From Gramella sp. AN32 (GTDB taxonomy: Bacteria; Bacteroidota; Bacteroidia; Flavobacteriales; Flavobacteriaceae): DNA of 64,000 nucleotides. The position numbers were made by a program, and so were the translations under genes. Below are positions 9,298-18,463 of the stretch, in pieces. The first letter of the stretch is position 1; the number at the start of each line of letters is the position of its first letter. The notes beneath the pieces were generated by a model. That model searched no databases, was not told the origin of the DNA, and was given only the letters and a program-made list of their open reading frames with translations. The stretch spans positions 62,001 through 126,000 of the forward strand of contig NZ_QEYO01000002.1 of the NCBI RefSeq assembly GCF_023718305.1, given 5' to 3'.

Positions 9298-9328
9298 TTT
9301 GTTAATATGCATTAAGCGCATACTTTTG
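9298..9328 (+). promoter_or_regulatory. Strong consensus promoter of the OmpA-family gene
   Basis: TTTG at 9298-9301, exactly 19 bases, then TACTTTTG at 9321-9328 matches the full Bacteroidota promoter consensus. The transcript would begin near 9334. This is the best promoter in the window, as expected for an abundant outer-membrane protein. Confidence 0.85.
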
Positions 9329-9362
9329 TTCACAATTAACACTTAAAACTAAACTATTGAAT

Positions 9363-10772
9363 ATGAAACATCTTAGCAAAATTGTATTAGCCACATTATT
9401 GGTGTTCGGCTTTACTTCGGTTAAGGCTCAGGACGCTAATAACCCTTGGGGTATTGGTGTGGGAGTTAATGCCGTTGATTTTTTTCCTACGGGTAATGAC
9501 TCTCCTCTTGGTGGATATTTTGACGAATATTTTAATTCAGGAGATCACTGGAACGTACTACCTGCACTTTCAAAAATAAGTGTATCCAGATATATTGGAG
9601 CTGGATTAGTTGCAGAACTTGGGGGTACTATCAACCAAATCGACAAATATGGAGATAGAAGTATTTCTGATCTTTCTTATTATTCAGTTGATGGATCTCT
9701 TGACTATAGTTTAAGAGCTATGTTAAACGGTGGATGGATTGACCCCGTAATTGGTGTTGGTGGATCTTACGTTTGGATAGGTGATGGTGATGATGAGGAT
9801 TTCGAAAACTTTAGCCAACCAACATTAAACGGTAAATTAGGCCTTAACTTCTGGTTTTCAGATAATATAGCATTAACTCTAGAGTCTCGTTATAAGCATG
9901 CATTTGATGCTGAAGGAGCCAGACATTTCCAACATGCCGCTGGTATTAAATTTATTTTCGGTGGTGCTGATACAGACGGGGATGGTATTTATGATAAAGA
10001 TGACGAATGTCCAGAAGTAGCGGGTCTTCCAGAATTTAATGGATGTCCTGATACTGATGGTGACGGAATCGAAGATCGTCAGGATGCATGTCCTAACGAA
10101 GCTGGTTTAGCTGAATTCGATGGTTGCCCTGATACTGATGGTGACGGTATTGCTGATCCTGATGATGAGTGTCCTGAAGTTGCTGGTACTGCCGAGATGA
10201 ACGGTTGTCCAGATGCTGATGGTGACGGAGTAAAAGATAGCGAAGATGACTGTCCAGATGAAGCAGGTCCTGCTGAAAATAACGGTTGTCCTTTCGAAGA
10301 TAAAGACGGTGACGGTGTATTAGATAAAGATGATGAATGTCCTGAAGTTGCTGGAACAGCTGCTAATAATGGATGTCCAGAGCCAACTGTTGAAGTTGTA
10401 AACGAACTTAATGAGTATTCTAAAACGGTATTGTTTGATCTTAATAAAGCAACTATAAGACCAGAATCTGAAGAAGCTCTTGAAAGCATCCATGATATCA
10501 TGCACGAATATTCTAACACTATTTTCCACATTGAAGGTCATACAGACAGTCAGGGAAGTGATGAGTATAACTTGAAGTTATCTAAAGAACGTGCTGCTTC
10601 TGTAAGAGAGTGGTTGGTAAACAACGGTATTCCTGCAAACAGATTGACTTCTGAAGGTTACGGTGAATCTCAACCAATCGCGTCTAACAGTACTTCAAAA
10701 GGTCGTCAGGAAAACAGACGTGTTGAAATTTCTTTAGATAAAGACAAAGAGATGAAAAACACTAATAACTAG
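9363..10772 (+). CDS. OmpA-family outer-membrane protein with thrombospondin type 3 repeats
   Basis: This is an abundant envelope protein that anchors the outer membrane to peptidoglycan. Its 469 residues comprise a signal peptide (cleavage after VKAQ, about residue 23), an N-terminal beta-barrel domain, five calcium-binding-type repeats of the form DTDGDGI..D..CP, and a C-terminal OmpA domain. The OmpA domain starts near [14 protein letters not shown] and carries the peptidoglycan-binding [11 protein letters not shown] and GRQENRRVE segments. The start is ATG 9363; a TTG six bases upstream is in frame but less likely. It has a near-perfect promoter and its own terminator. Confidence 0.93.
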   Translation: MKHLSKIVLATLLVFGFTSVKAQDANNPWGIGVGVNAVDFFPTGNDSPLGGYFDEYFNSGDHWNVLPALSKISVSRYIGAGLVAELGGTINQIDKYGDRSISDLSYYSVDGSLDYSLRAMLNGGWIDPVIGVGGSYVWIGDGDDEDFENFSQPTLNGKLGLNFWFSDNIALTLESRYKHAFDAEGARHFQHAAGIKFIFGGADTDGDGIYDKDDECPEVAGLPEFNGCPDTDGDGIEDRQDACPNEAGLAEFDGCPDTDGDGIADPDDECPEVAGTAEMNGCPDADGDGVKDSEDDCPDEAGPAENNGCPFEDKDGDGVLDKDDECPEVAGTAANNGCPEPTVEVVNELNEYSKTVLFDLNKATIRPESEEALESIHDIMHEYSNTIFHIEGHTDSQGSDEYNLKLSKERAASVREWLVNNGIPANRLTSEGYGESQPIASNSTSKGRQENRRVEISLDKDKEMKNTNN

Positions 10773-10799
10773 TTTGATCATTTAAATTAATTATATAGA

Positions 10800-10829
10800 A
10801 ACGTCCCGCAAATGCGGGACGTTTTTTAT
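10800..10829 (+). terminator. Intrinsic terminator after the OmpA-family gene
   Basis: A long hairpin (AACGTCCCGC pairing with GCGGGACGTT) is followed by a T-rich tract, between the OmpA stop codon and the next gene. Confidence 0.9.
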
Positions 10830-10838
10830 TTTAGGCTA

Positions 10839-13583
10839 ATGAAGTCATTTATAAGCGAAGTGTTGGAAAAACTGAATACTCCTTCAGTCAATTTTTCTGA
10901 ATTAATTTTTATACTTCCCAGCAAACGTGCAGGTTCATTTTTACTGAAAGAACTCGCAAAAATTTCAGATCAGAATATTTTTACTCCCACCATTTTCAGT
11001 ATTGAAGAATTTACCGAAGAGATCTCAGGTTTGGAAGCTATAGACAATACCATTACCCAATTCGAATTTTATAATGTTTATAAGGAATTGACTCCGCCTG
11101 AAGAAGTTGAAGATTTTGATACCTTCATTAATTGGTCGCAAAGTCTTATTCATGATTTTAATGAAATAGACCGTTATTTGATAGATTATCAGCCATTCTT
11201 CGATTATTTAGCTGCAATACAGGATCAAAAACACTGGTTTTTATCGGAAGATAAAACCGATCTTATTAAGAATTATTTGAATTTCTGGCATAAACTTCCC
11301 GGTTATTACGAGGCTTTGGCTAAAAAATTACAGGAGAAAAATTTAGGCTATCAGGGATTGATCTATCGCCAGGCTGCTGAAAATATTTCAGCATATTCGG
11401 CAGGCGCAAATTCGAAGCATATCTTCATAGGCTTTAATGCCCTTAATGCCTCTGAACAAAAAATAATCCAGCAACTTTTAGAAGATGAAAAGGCAGAAGT
11501 TTTTTGGGATATAGATGAAAATTTTTATCAGGATAAAAATCATGCCGCCTCTCTCTTTTTAAGGGATTATCTAAAAAAATGGGAATATTATAAAAAGGAT
11601 CCATTTCAGGAATTTTCAAATCATTTTTCAGAAGAAAAAAATATAGAACTCATTGGGGTTCCCAAAAATATTGGGCAGGCCAAATACCTGGGAGAAATCC
11701 TCAACAATCTTGATCCTGAAGAATTCAAAAGTACCGCCGTGATCCTGGGGGAAGAAGAATTACTCTTGCCCACCCTGAACAGTTTACCGGCAACGATCAA
11801 AGAATTAAACATTACCATGGGTTTTCCCGTGAGAAATGCCCCGATAAATTCATTATTTGAACAACTTTTTCAGCTTAGATTGAACGGGGCGCAAAACTTC
11901 TATTTTAAAGAGGTTATTGCAGTCATCAAGCATCCGGCTTTGTATCCTCTTTTAAGTACTTCAGTTGATCATTTTATTGAACGTATTCATAACGAAAATC
12001 TGGTTTATATAGAAAGGGCAACTATTTTGGAAGCCTTTGAAAATTCAGACCTCATCAAATATTGCTTTCCGGAAAAAAATCCAAAAGTTTTCCAGCTTTT
12101 AGAAGATTTACAGGCGATCATTCATGAAATAAAAATTCACTTAAAAGCTGAAAATGATAAACTCGGACTGGAATTTTTATACCATTTTCATATGCTGTTC
12201 AATAAACTGGAAAACCTGAACAGCCGCTATGAACATATAAAAACCATTAAATCCCTGCATAATTTTTACCGTGAACTGGTGGGCACGCAAACGCTGGATT
12301 TTCAGGGTCAGCCTTTCGAAGGCTTACAATTGATGGGAATGCTGGAATCCCGGGTTTTGGATTTTGAAACCGTGATCATTACCTCCTTAAATGAAGGAGT
12401 GCTCCCGGCCGGAAAATCTGATGCATCTTTTATTCCTTATGACCTAAAAACAAATAATCAGCTTCCAACATTTCGGGAAAAAGATGCGGTCTATACCTAT
12501 CATTTTTACCGCATCCTGCAAAGAGCCAAAAAAGTTTATCTATTATACAACACGGAAGCGGACGGACTAAATTCCGGTGAAAAAAGCCGATTTATTACCC
12601 AGCTGGAAATTGAAAATATTCCAAATCATCATTTAGTAAAGAAATTCATCAGTCCTAAAACCAAAGTAAATCTACCACAACTTCGAAGTATTGCCAAGAC
12701 ACCGGAGATTATCGAGAAATTAAAGGTTTTAGCTCTTTCCGGCTTTTCACCATCGGCGTTGACCACATATATAAGGAATCCACTGGATTTCTATTATCAA
12801 TATATCATTGGCGTTCGCGACAAGGAAGAAGTTGAAGAAACCATTGCCTTTAATACGTTGGGAACGGTGGTGCATAATTGTCTGGAAGATCTTTATAAAC
12901 CCTTATGTGGCCGGTTTTTATCTGAAGATTTAATAGAAAAATTTCTAAAAAATTCTGATGATAAAATTTCTGCTGAATTTGAGAAAACCTATAGTAAAGC
13001 TCCCATTCAAAATGGTAAAAATCTGCTCATTTTAGAAGTCGCGAAACGATATTTACATAATTTCCTTCAATTTGAATTAAAGCGGATTAAAGCAGGCCAG
13101 GCGATTAAAATCATCCATATAGAAGAAGATTTACGTATGGCTATTTCAGTAAATGAATTAGCTTTTCCAGTCTTTATTCGCGGGAAGGTAGATCGCGTAG
13201 AAGAATGTAATGGAATTTCTACGATTATCGATTATAAGACGGGAAAGGTGGAAAATAAGCAGCTTGCCATTGCAGATTGGAATGAGATAACAAAAGATTA
13301 TGACAATTACGCCAAATGTTTTCAGGTTTTAACGTACGCCGGTTTGATTGCCGAAAATAAAGATCTTAATTTTCCAATCGAAGCGGGAATCATCTCTTTC
13401 AAAAATATGAGATCCGGAATATTGAAGTTTGCTGAAGGAAAAGGAAAGGACAAAAATCATTCAATTTCTGAAAATACCTTATCTGAATTTGGCCAGCAGT
13501 TAAAATCCCTGATCTATGAAATTTGTGATCCCAATGTTCCATTTATGGAAAAGGAAATAAAAAAGAATTATGGAAGTTACTAA
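10839..13583 (+). CDS. addB: AddB-like PD-(D/E)xK nuclease
   Basis: This 914-residue protein is the probable partner of the AddA-like helicase in double-strand-break processing. The N-terminal ILPSKRAGSFLLKEL segment resembles the degenerate helicase start of AddB proteins, where a P-loop is replaced. The C-terminal quarter has GFSPSALTTYIRNPLDFYY, a GxVVHNCLEDL motif, and the nuclease core GKVDRVEE...IIDYKTGK with Asp798 and Lys800. I set the start at ATG 10839, because an earlier in-frame ATG at 10812 lies inside the ompA terminator hairpin. No AddB-type iron-sulfur cysteine cluster is obvious. Confidence 0.78.
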   Translation: MKSFISEVLEKLNTPSVNFSELIFILPSKRAGSFLLKELAKISDQNIFTPTIFSIEEFTEEISGLEAIDNTITQFEFYNVYKELTPPEEVEDFDTFINWSQSLIHDFNEIDRYLIDYQPFFDYLAAIQDQKHWFLSEDKTDLIKNYLNFWHKLPGYYEALAKKLQEKNLGYQGLIYRQAAENISAYSAGANSKHIFIGFNALNASEQKIIQQLLEDEKAEVFWDIDENFYQDKNHAASLFLRDYLKKWEYYKKDPFQEFSNHFSEEKNIELIGVPKNIGQAKYLGEILNNLDPEEFKSTAVILGEEELLLPTLNSLPATIKELNITMGFPVRNAPINSLFEQLFQLRLNGAQNFYFKEVIAVIKHPALYPLLSTSVDHFIERIHNENLVYIERATILEAFENSDLIKYCFPEKNPKVFQLLEDLQAIIHEIKIHLKAENDKLGLEFLYHFHMLFNKLENLNSRYEHIKTIKSLHNFYRELVGTQTLDFQGQPFEGLQLMGMLESRVLDFETVIITSLNEGVLPAGKSDASFIPYDLKTNNQLPTFREKDAVYTYHFYRILQRAKKVYLLYNTEADGLNSGEKSRFITQLEIENIPNHHLVKKFISPKTKVNLPQLRSIAKTPEIIEKLKVLALSGFSPSALTTYIRNPLDFYYQYIIGVRDKEEVEETIAFNTLGTVVHNCLEDLYKPLCGRFLSEDLIEKFLKNSDDKISAEFEKTYSKAPIQNGKNLLILEVAKRYLHNFLQFELKRIKAGQAIKIIHIEEDLRMAISVNELAFPVFIRGKVDRVEECNGISTIIDYKTGKVENKQLAIADWNEITKDYDNYAKCFQVLTYAGLIAENKDLNFPIEAGIISFKNMRSGILKFAEGKGKDKNHSISENTLSEFGQQLKSLIYEICDPNVPFMEKEIKKNYGSY

Positions 13584-14469
13584 GATAAAAAATCAGCAAA
13601 TAGAAGGAAAACACGGCAGGCCCATTCTTACCGATTATATTTTTAAACAGGATGGAAAGCCTAAACGTGTCCTTATTTTTTGTCACGGTTATAAAGGCTT
13701 TAAAGATTGGGGCGCATGGGATATGATGGGAACGCAGTTTGCGAAAAACGATTATTTTTTCCTGAAATTTAATTTTAGCCATAACGGTACCAACATTGAT
13801 AACCCTTCAGAATTTCTGGATATTGAAGCTTTTGGGGATAATAATTATAGTATTGAACTGGACGATCTTCAAAGCGTTATTGATGAAGTTCTAAGTGAGG
13901 CATTTGAATTCGCTTCAGAAGTAGATTCAGGAAAAGTAGATTTGATAGGCCATTCCAGAGGTGGCGGAATCGCAATTATTAAGGCTGCGGAAGAACCGCG
14001 GATTGGTAAACTGGTAACCCTGGCTTCAGTTAGCGATTATGCTTCCCGATTTCCTGATGAAGAAAAATTACAAATTTGGAAAGAAAAGGGGGTGCAGTAT
14101 ATTCTCAATTCCAGAACCAAACAGCAATTACCGCATCATTTTCAGTTCTACCGGGATTTTAAAGAAAATGAAGATCGCCTGAATATTCAGCGCGCCGCAG
14201 AAAACCTAAAAATTCCACATTTGATCGTGCATGGAAGTCAGGATACCAGTGTTTCTATTGAAGAAGCGGGGAAATTATTCGAATGGAGTCCCGCCTCAAA
14301 GCTTTGCCTGGTTGAAAATGCCGATCATGTTTTTGGGATTCAGCATCCCTGGGAAGAACCCATTCTCACTCCAGAATTTGATTACGTGATAGAAAATACA
14401 CTTGAATTTCTTCAAAAACCTTCGGAAGAACTTTGGAATTCGTATCGCGAAAAAGCTGAAAAGGAATAA
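13570..14469 (+). CDS. Alpha/beta-hydrolase family protein
   Basis: This 299-residue cytoplasmic hydrolase has a complete visible triad: Ser129 in the nucleophile elbow GHSRGGG, Asp225 in GSQDTS and His253 in NADHVFG. The oxyanion region FCHGYKGFKDWG is typical of the dienelactone-hydrolase/acyl-peptidase-like group. No signal peptide is present and the substrate cannot be named. Its start overlaps the addB end by 14 bases, so the two are co-transcribed, and the terminator at 14484-14516 ends the unit. Confidence 0.85.
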   Translation: MEVTKIKNQQIEGKHGRPILTDYIFKQDGKPKRVLIFCHGYKGFKDWGAWDMMGTQFAKNDYFFLKFNFSHNGTNIDNPSEFLDIEAFGDNNYSIELDDLQSVIDEVLSEAFEFASEVDSGKVDLIGHSRGGGIAIIKAAEEPRIGKLVTLASVSDYASRFPDEEKLQIWKEKGVQYILNSRTKQQLPHHFQFYRDFKENEDRLNIQRAAENLKIPHLIVHGSQDTSVSIEEAGKLFEWSPASKLCLVENADHVFGIQHPWEEPILTPEFDYVIENTLEFLQKPSEELWNSYREKAEKE

Positions 14470-14483
14470 CCCGTTTTAAAGGA

Positions 14484-14516
14484 TAAAAAAACCACTGTGT
14501 AAAACAGTGGTTTTTT
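14484..14516. terminator. Bidirectional terminator between the hydrolase and tRNA-Ala genes
   Basis: AACCACTGT pairs with ACAGTGGTT, with six A residues before and six T residues after the stem. It serves the plus-strand hydrolase operon and also the convergent tRNA transcript, ending directly at the tRNA CCA. Confidence 0.85.
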
Positions 14517-14592
14517 GGTGGAGAATATCGGAGTCGAACCGATGACCTTTTGGCTGCCAGCCAAACGCTCTAGCCAGCTGAGCTAATCCCCC
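14516..14592 (-). tRNA. tRNA-Ala (anticodon GGC), CCA encoded
   Basis: Read on the minus strand, the 77 bases fold into a full cloverleaf: acceptor GGGGGAT with ATTCTCC, D-arm GCTC/GAGC, anticodon loop CTGGCAG with anticodon GGC, and T-arm ATCGG-TTCGACT-CCGAT. The acceptor has the G3-U70 pair that marks alanine tRNAs, and discriminator A73. The CCA tail is encoded. Confidence 0.95.
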
Positions 14593-14654
14593 GGCTTGCG
14601 AGCAAATGTAATAATTTTTTGCATATTTGAAAATGTTTATTTTTCATCTTTATT

Positions 14655-15155
14655 ATGATTCGACTCGCCAAACTCTCAGAACTCGATAAAATTAAAGAGC
14701 TTACGGAAAGATGCGCCATGCACATGATCAACAAAAAGATTTTTCAATGGAATGAAAACTATCCTTCCAGAGAGCGTCTGCAGGAGGATATTCTTCAAAA
14801 TGAGTTATGGATAACTGAAGAAAATTTCACTATTCTGGGAATTATTGTCATAACTCCAAAGATGGACTATGAATATATTCCCATAAAGTGGCTTACCAAA
14901 AATGGCAATAACCTATATATACATCGGCTGGCGGTAGATCCCGATCTTTGGGGAAATGGGATTGCTCAAAATATGATGTCTTTTGCTGAAAATAAAGCCC
15001 GAAAAGAGAATTTTGATTCGGTGAGACTGGATACGTTTAGCCAGAATAAAAGAAATCAAAATTTTTACGAGAGCCGTGGATATCAAAAATTAGGAAATAT
15101 CTATTTCCCCAGGCAAAGCGAACATCCATTTTATTGTTATGAATTGCCGCTGTAA
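14655..15155 (+). CDS. GNAT-family N-acetyltransferase
   Basis: This 166-residue cytoplasmic acyltransferase shows the acetyl-CoA-binding motif A as IHRLAVDPDLWGNGIAQNMM around residues 92-111, followed by a motif B-like SVRLDTFSQNKRNQNFYESRGY. The substrate is unknown. It resembles the RimI-like/YitH group of stand-alone GNAT proteins. The gene lies between a tRNA on the other strand and a MATE exporter and has no clear operon partner. A weak -7-like TATTTTTC lies only about 15 bases before the ATG. Confidence 0.85.
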   Translation: MIRLAKLSELDKIKELTERCAMHMINKKIFQWNENYPSRERLQEDILQNELWITEENFTILGIIVITPKMDYEYIPIKWLTKNGNNLYIHRLAVDPDLWGNGIAQNMMSFAENKARKENFDSVRLDTFSQNKRNQNFYESRGYQKLGNIYFPRQSEHPFYCYELPL

Positions 15156-15167
15156 AAATTTCACTTC

Positions 15168-15175
15168 TATCTTTG
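15168..15175 (+). promoter_or_regulatory. -7 box for the MATE transporter gene
   Basis: TATCTTTG fits TAnnTTTG. Transcription would start near 15182, about ten bases before the TTG start codon at 15193, which supports that unusual start. Confidence 0.55.
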
Positions 15176-15192
15176 TGCCTCAAAACTGATAT

Positions 15193-16521
15193 TTGGAAAA
15201 TTCAGTAAGTTTTAAAAGTATAAATAAAATTGCGATTCCCGCGATCATCGCGGGAATCGCCGAACCGCTAATCTCTTTAACCGATATTGCCATTATTGGA
15301 AATGTAGATGAAAATTCTATTGAAGCCCTCGCCGCGGCTGGAATTGTAGGTTCCTTTCTTTCCGCCATCATCTGGATTGTTGCCCAGACGAAAACTGCCA
15401 TTTCCGCGATTGTTTCTCAGCATCTGGGTGCAAATAGAATTCATGCCGTTAAAACCCTGGTTCCGCAGGCGATTTATTTCAATCTTATCTTAAGTCTTTT
15501 TATTTATGCCCTCACCGCTTTTTTCGCCAGGGCTATTTTTTCAGCTTATAACGCCGATGGTTTAATTTTACAATATTCTGAAGATTATTACCAGATTAGG
15601 GCAATCGGCTACCCTTTAACCCTGGTCACCTTTGCCATATTTGGTGTTTTTCGTGGACTGCAAAATACCTACTGGGCTATGAAATGTAGTATTACCGGAG
15701 CGATCGTGAACATTGTAATGGATTATCTCCTGGTTTATGGCGTAGAGGGCATCATTCCGCCATTATTTTTAAAAGGTGCCGCATATGCCAGTTTAATGGC
15801 CCAGGCAACGATGCTTTGTATGGCGCTGTGGTATTTTTATAAAAAAACTCCGTTTAATTTGAAACTGAGCTGGAATATTAATCCGCGGCTTAAGCCTTTA
15901 CTGTTAATGGCCGCAAATTTATTTGTTCGCACAGCAGCCCTCAACTTTGCCATTTATCTGGCCAATGCTTATGCGACAGATTATGGGAAAAATTATATTG
16001 CGGCGCAGAGTATCCTTATGAACATCTGGTTATTTTTTAGCTTTTTTATCGATGGTTATGCGAATGCAGGAAATGCTATTGGAGGGAAATTACTGGGCGC
16101 AAAAGATTACCGTAACCTTTGGAACCTCAGCAAGAAAATTAGTTTTTATGCGGTTACTATTGCCCTAATTTTAATGCTTATCTGCGGTATTTTTTATGAC
16201 CAGATAGGTTTGCTTTTTAATAAGGAAGCCAGCGTTCTGGCGTTGTTTTCTTCCGTTTTCTGGATCGTACTTCTTATGCAACCCGTGAATGCGATCGCTT
16301 TTATGTTCGACGGAATTTTTAAAGGACTTGGGGAAGCCAAATATCTGCGGAATGTTTTGTTGGTAGCGACCTTCCTGGGCTTTACTCCTGCACTATTGAT
16401 TGGGGATCATTTCGGTTTAAAATTGTATGCCATCTGGATCGCCTTTTTTATCTGGATGTTGATTCGAGCAGGAACGCTGGTCATCTATTTCCGAAATAAA
16501 TATTTGGGAAGAACGCTTTAG
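15193..16521 (+). CDS. MATE-family multidrug efflux transporter
   Basis: This is an inner-membrane cation-coupled exporter of 442 residues with about twelve predicted spans. The N terminus (IPAIIAGIAEPLISLTDIAIIG) and the middle (second half starting near FVRTAALNFAIYL) show the two-fold MATE repeat, including the family-typical DxAIIG segment. The start is TTG; no ATG occurs before the first span, and the predicted transcript begins only about ten bases upstream. It resembles DinF/NorM-type transporters, but the substrate cannot be inferred. Confidence 0.9.
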   Translation: MENSVSFKSINKIAIPAIIAGIAEPLISLTDIAIIGNVDENSIEALAAAGIVGSFLSAIIWIVAQTKTAISAIVSQHLGANRIHAVKTLVPQAIYFNLILSLFIYALTAFFARAIFSAYNADGLILQYSEDYYQIRAIGYPLTLVTFAIFGVFRGLQNTYWAMKCSITGAIVNIVMDYLLVYGVEGIIPPLFLKGAAYASLMAQATMLCMALWYFYKKTPFNLKLSWNINPRLKPLLLMAANLFVRTAALNFAIYLANAYATDYGKNYIAAQSILMNIWLFFSFFIDGYANAGNAIGGKLLGAKDYRNLWNLSKKISFYAVTIALILMLICGIFYDQIGLLFNKEASVLALFSSVFWIVLLMQPVNAIAFMFDGIFKGLGEAKYLRNVLLVATFLGFTPALLIGDHFGLKLYAIWIAFFIWMLIRAGTLVIYFRNKYLGRTL

Positions 16522-16547
16522 TTCGTCATTGGCCGGCGCATAATTAT

Positions 16548-16555
16548 TAACTTTG
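16548..16555 (+). promoter_or_regulatory. -7 box for the enoyl-CoA hydratase-like gene
   Basis: TAACTTTG fits TAnnTTTG, with a TTGG 16 bases upstream (16529-16532). The predicted start near 16561 favours the ATG at 16572 over the TTG at 16563. Confidence 0.55.
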
Positions 16556-16571
16556 ATAAAAATTGAAGTTT

Positions 16572-17339
16572 ATGCTCACAAATCGCGAAAACGGAAGTCT
16601 TTACACACACATTGAAAATAGGATCGCCACGGTTGAATTTGGGCATCCTGCCAGCAATTCTTTTCCCTCAGAATTACTCCACCGACTCAAAAAAGAATTG
16701 GACAAATTATCTGATAACAAAAGTATTTCGGTAATTCTCTTAAAATCTGAAGGCGAAAAAGCCTTTTGTGCAGGGGCTTCTTTTAATGAACTGGTGGCTA
16801 TAAAAAATATGCAGGAAGGAAAACTCTTTTTTTCGGGTTTTGCTGAAGTGATCAACAGCATGCGAAAATGCAAAAAACTAATCGTGGGCCGTGTGCAGGG
16901 AAAGACTGTGGGTGGCGGCGTTGGTTTAGTTGCAGCCTGTGATTATGCCTTCGCTACAGAAGCGGCATCTATCAAATTATCTGAATTAAGCATTGGTATT
17001 GGCCCCTTTGTGATTGCACCGGCAGTATCTCGAAAAATGGGTGCTGCAGCCTTAGCCGAATTAAGCCTTGCCGCAGATGAATGGAAGACCGCTTACTGGG
17101 CTCAGGAAAAAGGTTTGTATGCTAAAGTGCTGGAATCTGTTTCAGAATTAGATAAAGAAGTGGATATTTTCCTGCAAAAACTGGCTTCATATAATCCTGA
17201 GGCTTTATATGAAATGAAAAAAATCCTTTGGAAAGATACCGGGCACTGGAAAGATCTTTTAGCTGAAAGGGCCGCTATTTCCGGAGAATTGGTGCTTTCA
17301 GATTTTACCCGGAAGGCTTTGTCGAAATTTAAAAAATAG
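16572..17339 (+). CDS. Enoyl-CoA hydratase/isomerase family protein
   Basis: This crotonase-fold enzyme of 255 residues probably hydrates an enoyl-CoA in the cytoplasm. The oxyanion-hole loops are present as AFCAGASFNEL and GRVQGKTVGGGVGLVAACD. The usual catalytic glutamates are not unambiguous: SELSIGIGPF carries one at the second position. Fatty-acid or branched-chain amino-acid degradation is likely, for example a methylglutaconyl-CoA hydratase-like role, though this is a guess from resemblance. It is followed within about ten bases by three microprotein frames, so it may head that operon. Confidence 0.85.
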   Translation: MLTNRENGSLYTHIENRIATVEFGHPASNSFPSELLHRLKKELDKLSDNKSISVILLKSEGEKAFCAGASFNELVAIKNMQEGKLFFSGFAEVINSMRKCKKLIVGRVQGKTVGGGVGLVAACDYAFATEAASIKLSELSIGIGPFVIAPAVSRKMGAAALAELSLAADEWKTAYWAQEKGLYAKVLESVSELDKEVDIFLQKLASYNPEALYEMKKILWKDTGHWKDLLAERAAISGELVLSDFTRKALSKFKK

Positions 17340-17349
17340 AACTTCTTTG

Positions 17350-17496
17350 TTGTATTTTCTCTTAATCCAGGCAATAGAAAAAGATACGGTTTCATTAGGC
17401 GAATGGATCCTTCAGAATAAATATTTCTTAATTGCTCTGTTAATTGGGATAATAGCCTTAATTTTTCTTCGTAAAAATATGAATATAAAATCATGA
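17350..17496 (+). CDS. Single-span membrane microprotein 1 of 3
   Basis: This short frame of 48 residues starts at TTG 17350 (or the adjacent TTG at 17347), about ten bases after the enoyl-CoA hydratase stop. It has a short N-terminal stretch ending KDTVSLGEWILQNKYF, one hydrophobic span of about 16 residues (LIALLIGIIALIF) and a basic tail (LRKNMNIKS). Its stop TGA overlaps the ATG of the next frame in ATGA. The same layout in the two following frames argues that these are real genes. I do not recognise the family. Confidence 0.45.
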   Translation: MYFLLIQAIEKDTVSLGEWILQNKYFLIALLIGIIALIFLRKNMNIKS

Positions 17497-17669
17497 GTTT
17501 TCAGCAGGAACATTTACCCAAAGACAGGGATGCAAGTGAAACCCAGGAATGGGGATGGACGCTACAGGAATTTTTTTCTGAAAACCTGTGGTATTTATTG
17601 GCTTTAGCTTTTTTGTTGTTTATATTTTTCTTCGCGAGGTATCGCTGGGCTAAAAGAAATCGAAAATGA
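17493..17669 (+). CDS. Single-span membrane microprotein 2 of 3
   Basis: This 58-residue protein starts at ATG 17493 inside the preceding stop (ATGA overlap). It has a polar, acidic N-terminal half (EHLPKDRDASETQEWGW), then a Trp/Phe-rich span (NLWYLLALAFLLFIFFF) and a strongly basic end (ARYRWAKRNRK), predicting an N-out/C-in orientation by the positive-inside rule. It ends in another ATGA overlap with the third frame. Function is unknown; accessory subunits of membrane complexes often look like this. Confidence 0.6.
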   Translation: MSFQQEHLPKDRDASETQEWGWTLQEFFSENLWYLLALAFLLFIFFFARYRWAKRNRK

Positions 17670-17797
17670 CACAGGAAAACATGCCGGGTAACGATGATAC
17701 CTGGGAAATTTTAAGCTTTTTAAGCGGAATGGGTTTCTGGCTGATCCTGGCTTTAATCCTGATTGGTGTTTTTGTCTATAAAAAATTTAGGAAATAA
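17666..17797 (+). CDS. Single-span membrane microprotein 3 of 3
   Basis: This 43-residue protein begins at ATG 17666 within the previous stop and ends at TAA 17795-17797. It again has an acidic N terminus (ENMPGNDDTWEIL), one hydrophobic span (GFWLILALILIGVFVY) and a basic tail (KKFRK). It ends directly before the convergent oxygenase gene. Translational coupling of all three frames by four-base overlaps suggests matched amounts and perhaps a shared complex. Confidence 0.6.
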   Translation: MTQENMPGNDDTWEILSFLSGMGFWLILALILIGVFVYKKFRK

Positions 17798-18448
17798 TTA
17801 TCGGGTTTTTAACCAGCCGGTAATACTTAATCTTGGAACTTTTACAGGTTTTACCTCATGTTCCAGTTCCTGGCTTTCAAAAATCACGATCCTTCCCGGC
17901 AACGGATAAATATTCAACATTTCCTCGCCATTTTCCCTGAGAAAATAAATGGCCAGTTCACCGCCATTTTCCGGCACCCAGTTTTCATCATTCAAATAAC
18001 AAACAACCGAAAGTTTTCTTCGTCCGTCATTTTGAAAGGTATCCAGATGTCTTTTATAGAAAGTGCCTTCAGGATATAAGGCATAATGAAATTCTTTAGT
18101 GAGAATCCCCATAAAACAGGTGCGGTTCAGGTAATTGATTAGCGAGGTGATCTTTTGGAAAAAAACTTTTTCATCTTCATTTCCTTCGGCTTCATTCATC
18201 CAAAGGATAAAATCACCGCGAATACTTTTTGCAATGACTTCATTAATTTTATTACCAATGGCAGCTTTTTTAAAATTATCCTCTTCGTATTTCTGTAAAA
18301 GTGAATTACGAAGAATTCCTACCTCCTCAGCGCTAAAAAAATCATCAACGATACTAAACTTCTTCTCCATAAGATCAGTGATGATCTTTTCATAAAGTGT
18401 ATTTTCCTCAAATTCAATTTGTTCAAAAAGTTCCATCGCCTGGTACAT
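17798..18448 (-). CDS. 2OG-Fe(II) oxygenase family protein
   Basis: This protein of about 216 residues has the double-stranded beta-helix dioxygenase fold. The iron ligands read as His and Asp in YKRHLDTF and a distal His in ELEHEV, and PRLSITGW supplies the 2-oxoglutarate-binding Arg. The PKHN/SM-20-like prolyl-hydroxylase pattern is suggested by SVVCYLNDENW followed by GGELAIYF. ATG 18448 and ATG 18436 are both possible starts; the in-frame TTG at 18484 lies upstream of the -7 box and is rejected. The target is unknown. Confidence 0.8.
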   Translation of the reverse strand: MYQAMELFEQIEFEENTLYEKIITDLMEKKFSIVDDFFSAEEVGILRNSLLQKYEEDNFKKAAIGNKINEVIAKSIRGDFILWMNEAEGNEDEKVFFQKITSLINYLNRTCFMGILTKEFHYALYPEGTFYKRHLDTFQNDGRRKLSVVCYLNDENWVPENGGELAIYFLRENGEEMLNIYPLPGRIVIFESQELEHEVKPVKVPRLSITGWLKTR

Positions 18449-18463
18449 ATTTTGGAAATTGAA

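Noticed and set aside
10079..10531. Minus-strand frame of 150 codons inside the OmpA gene
   Set aside because: It is the reverse reading of the regular thrombospondin repeats, rich in Ser and Pro by symmetry, with no promoter or family resemblance.
10812..10838. Earlier in-frame ATG for the AddB-like gene
   Set aside because: It lies within the stem of the ompA terminator.
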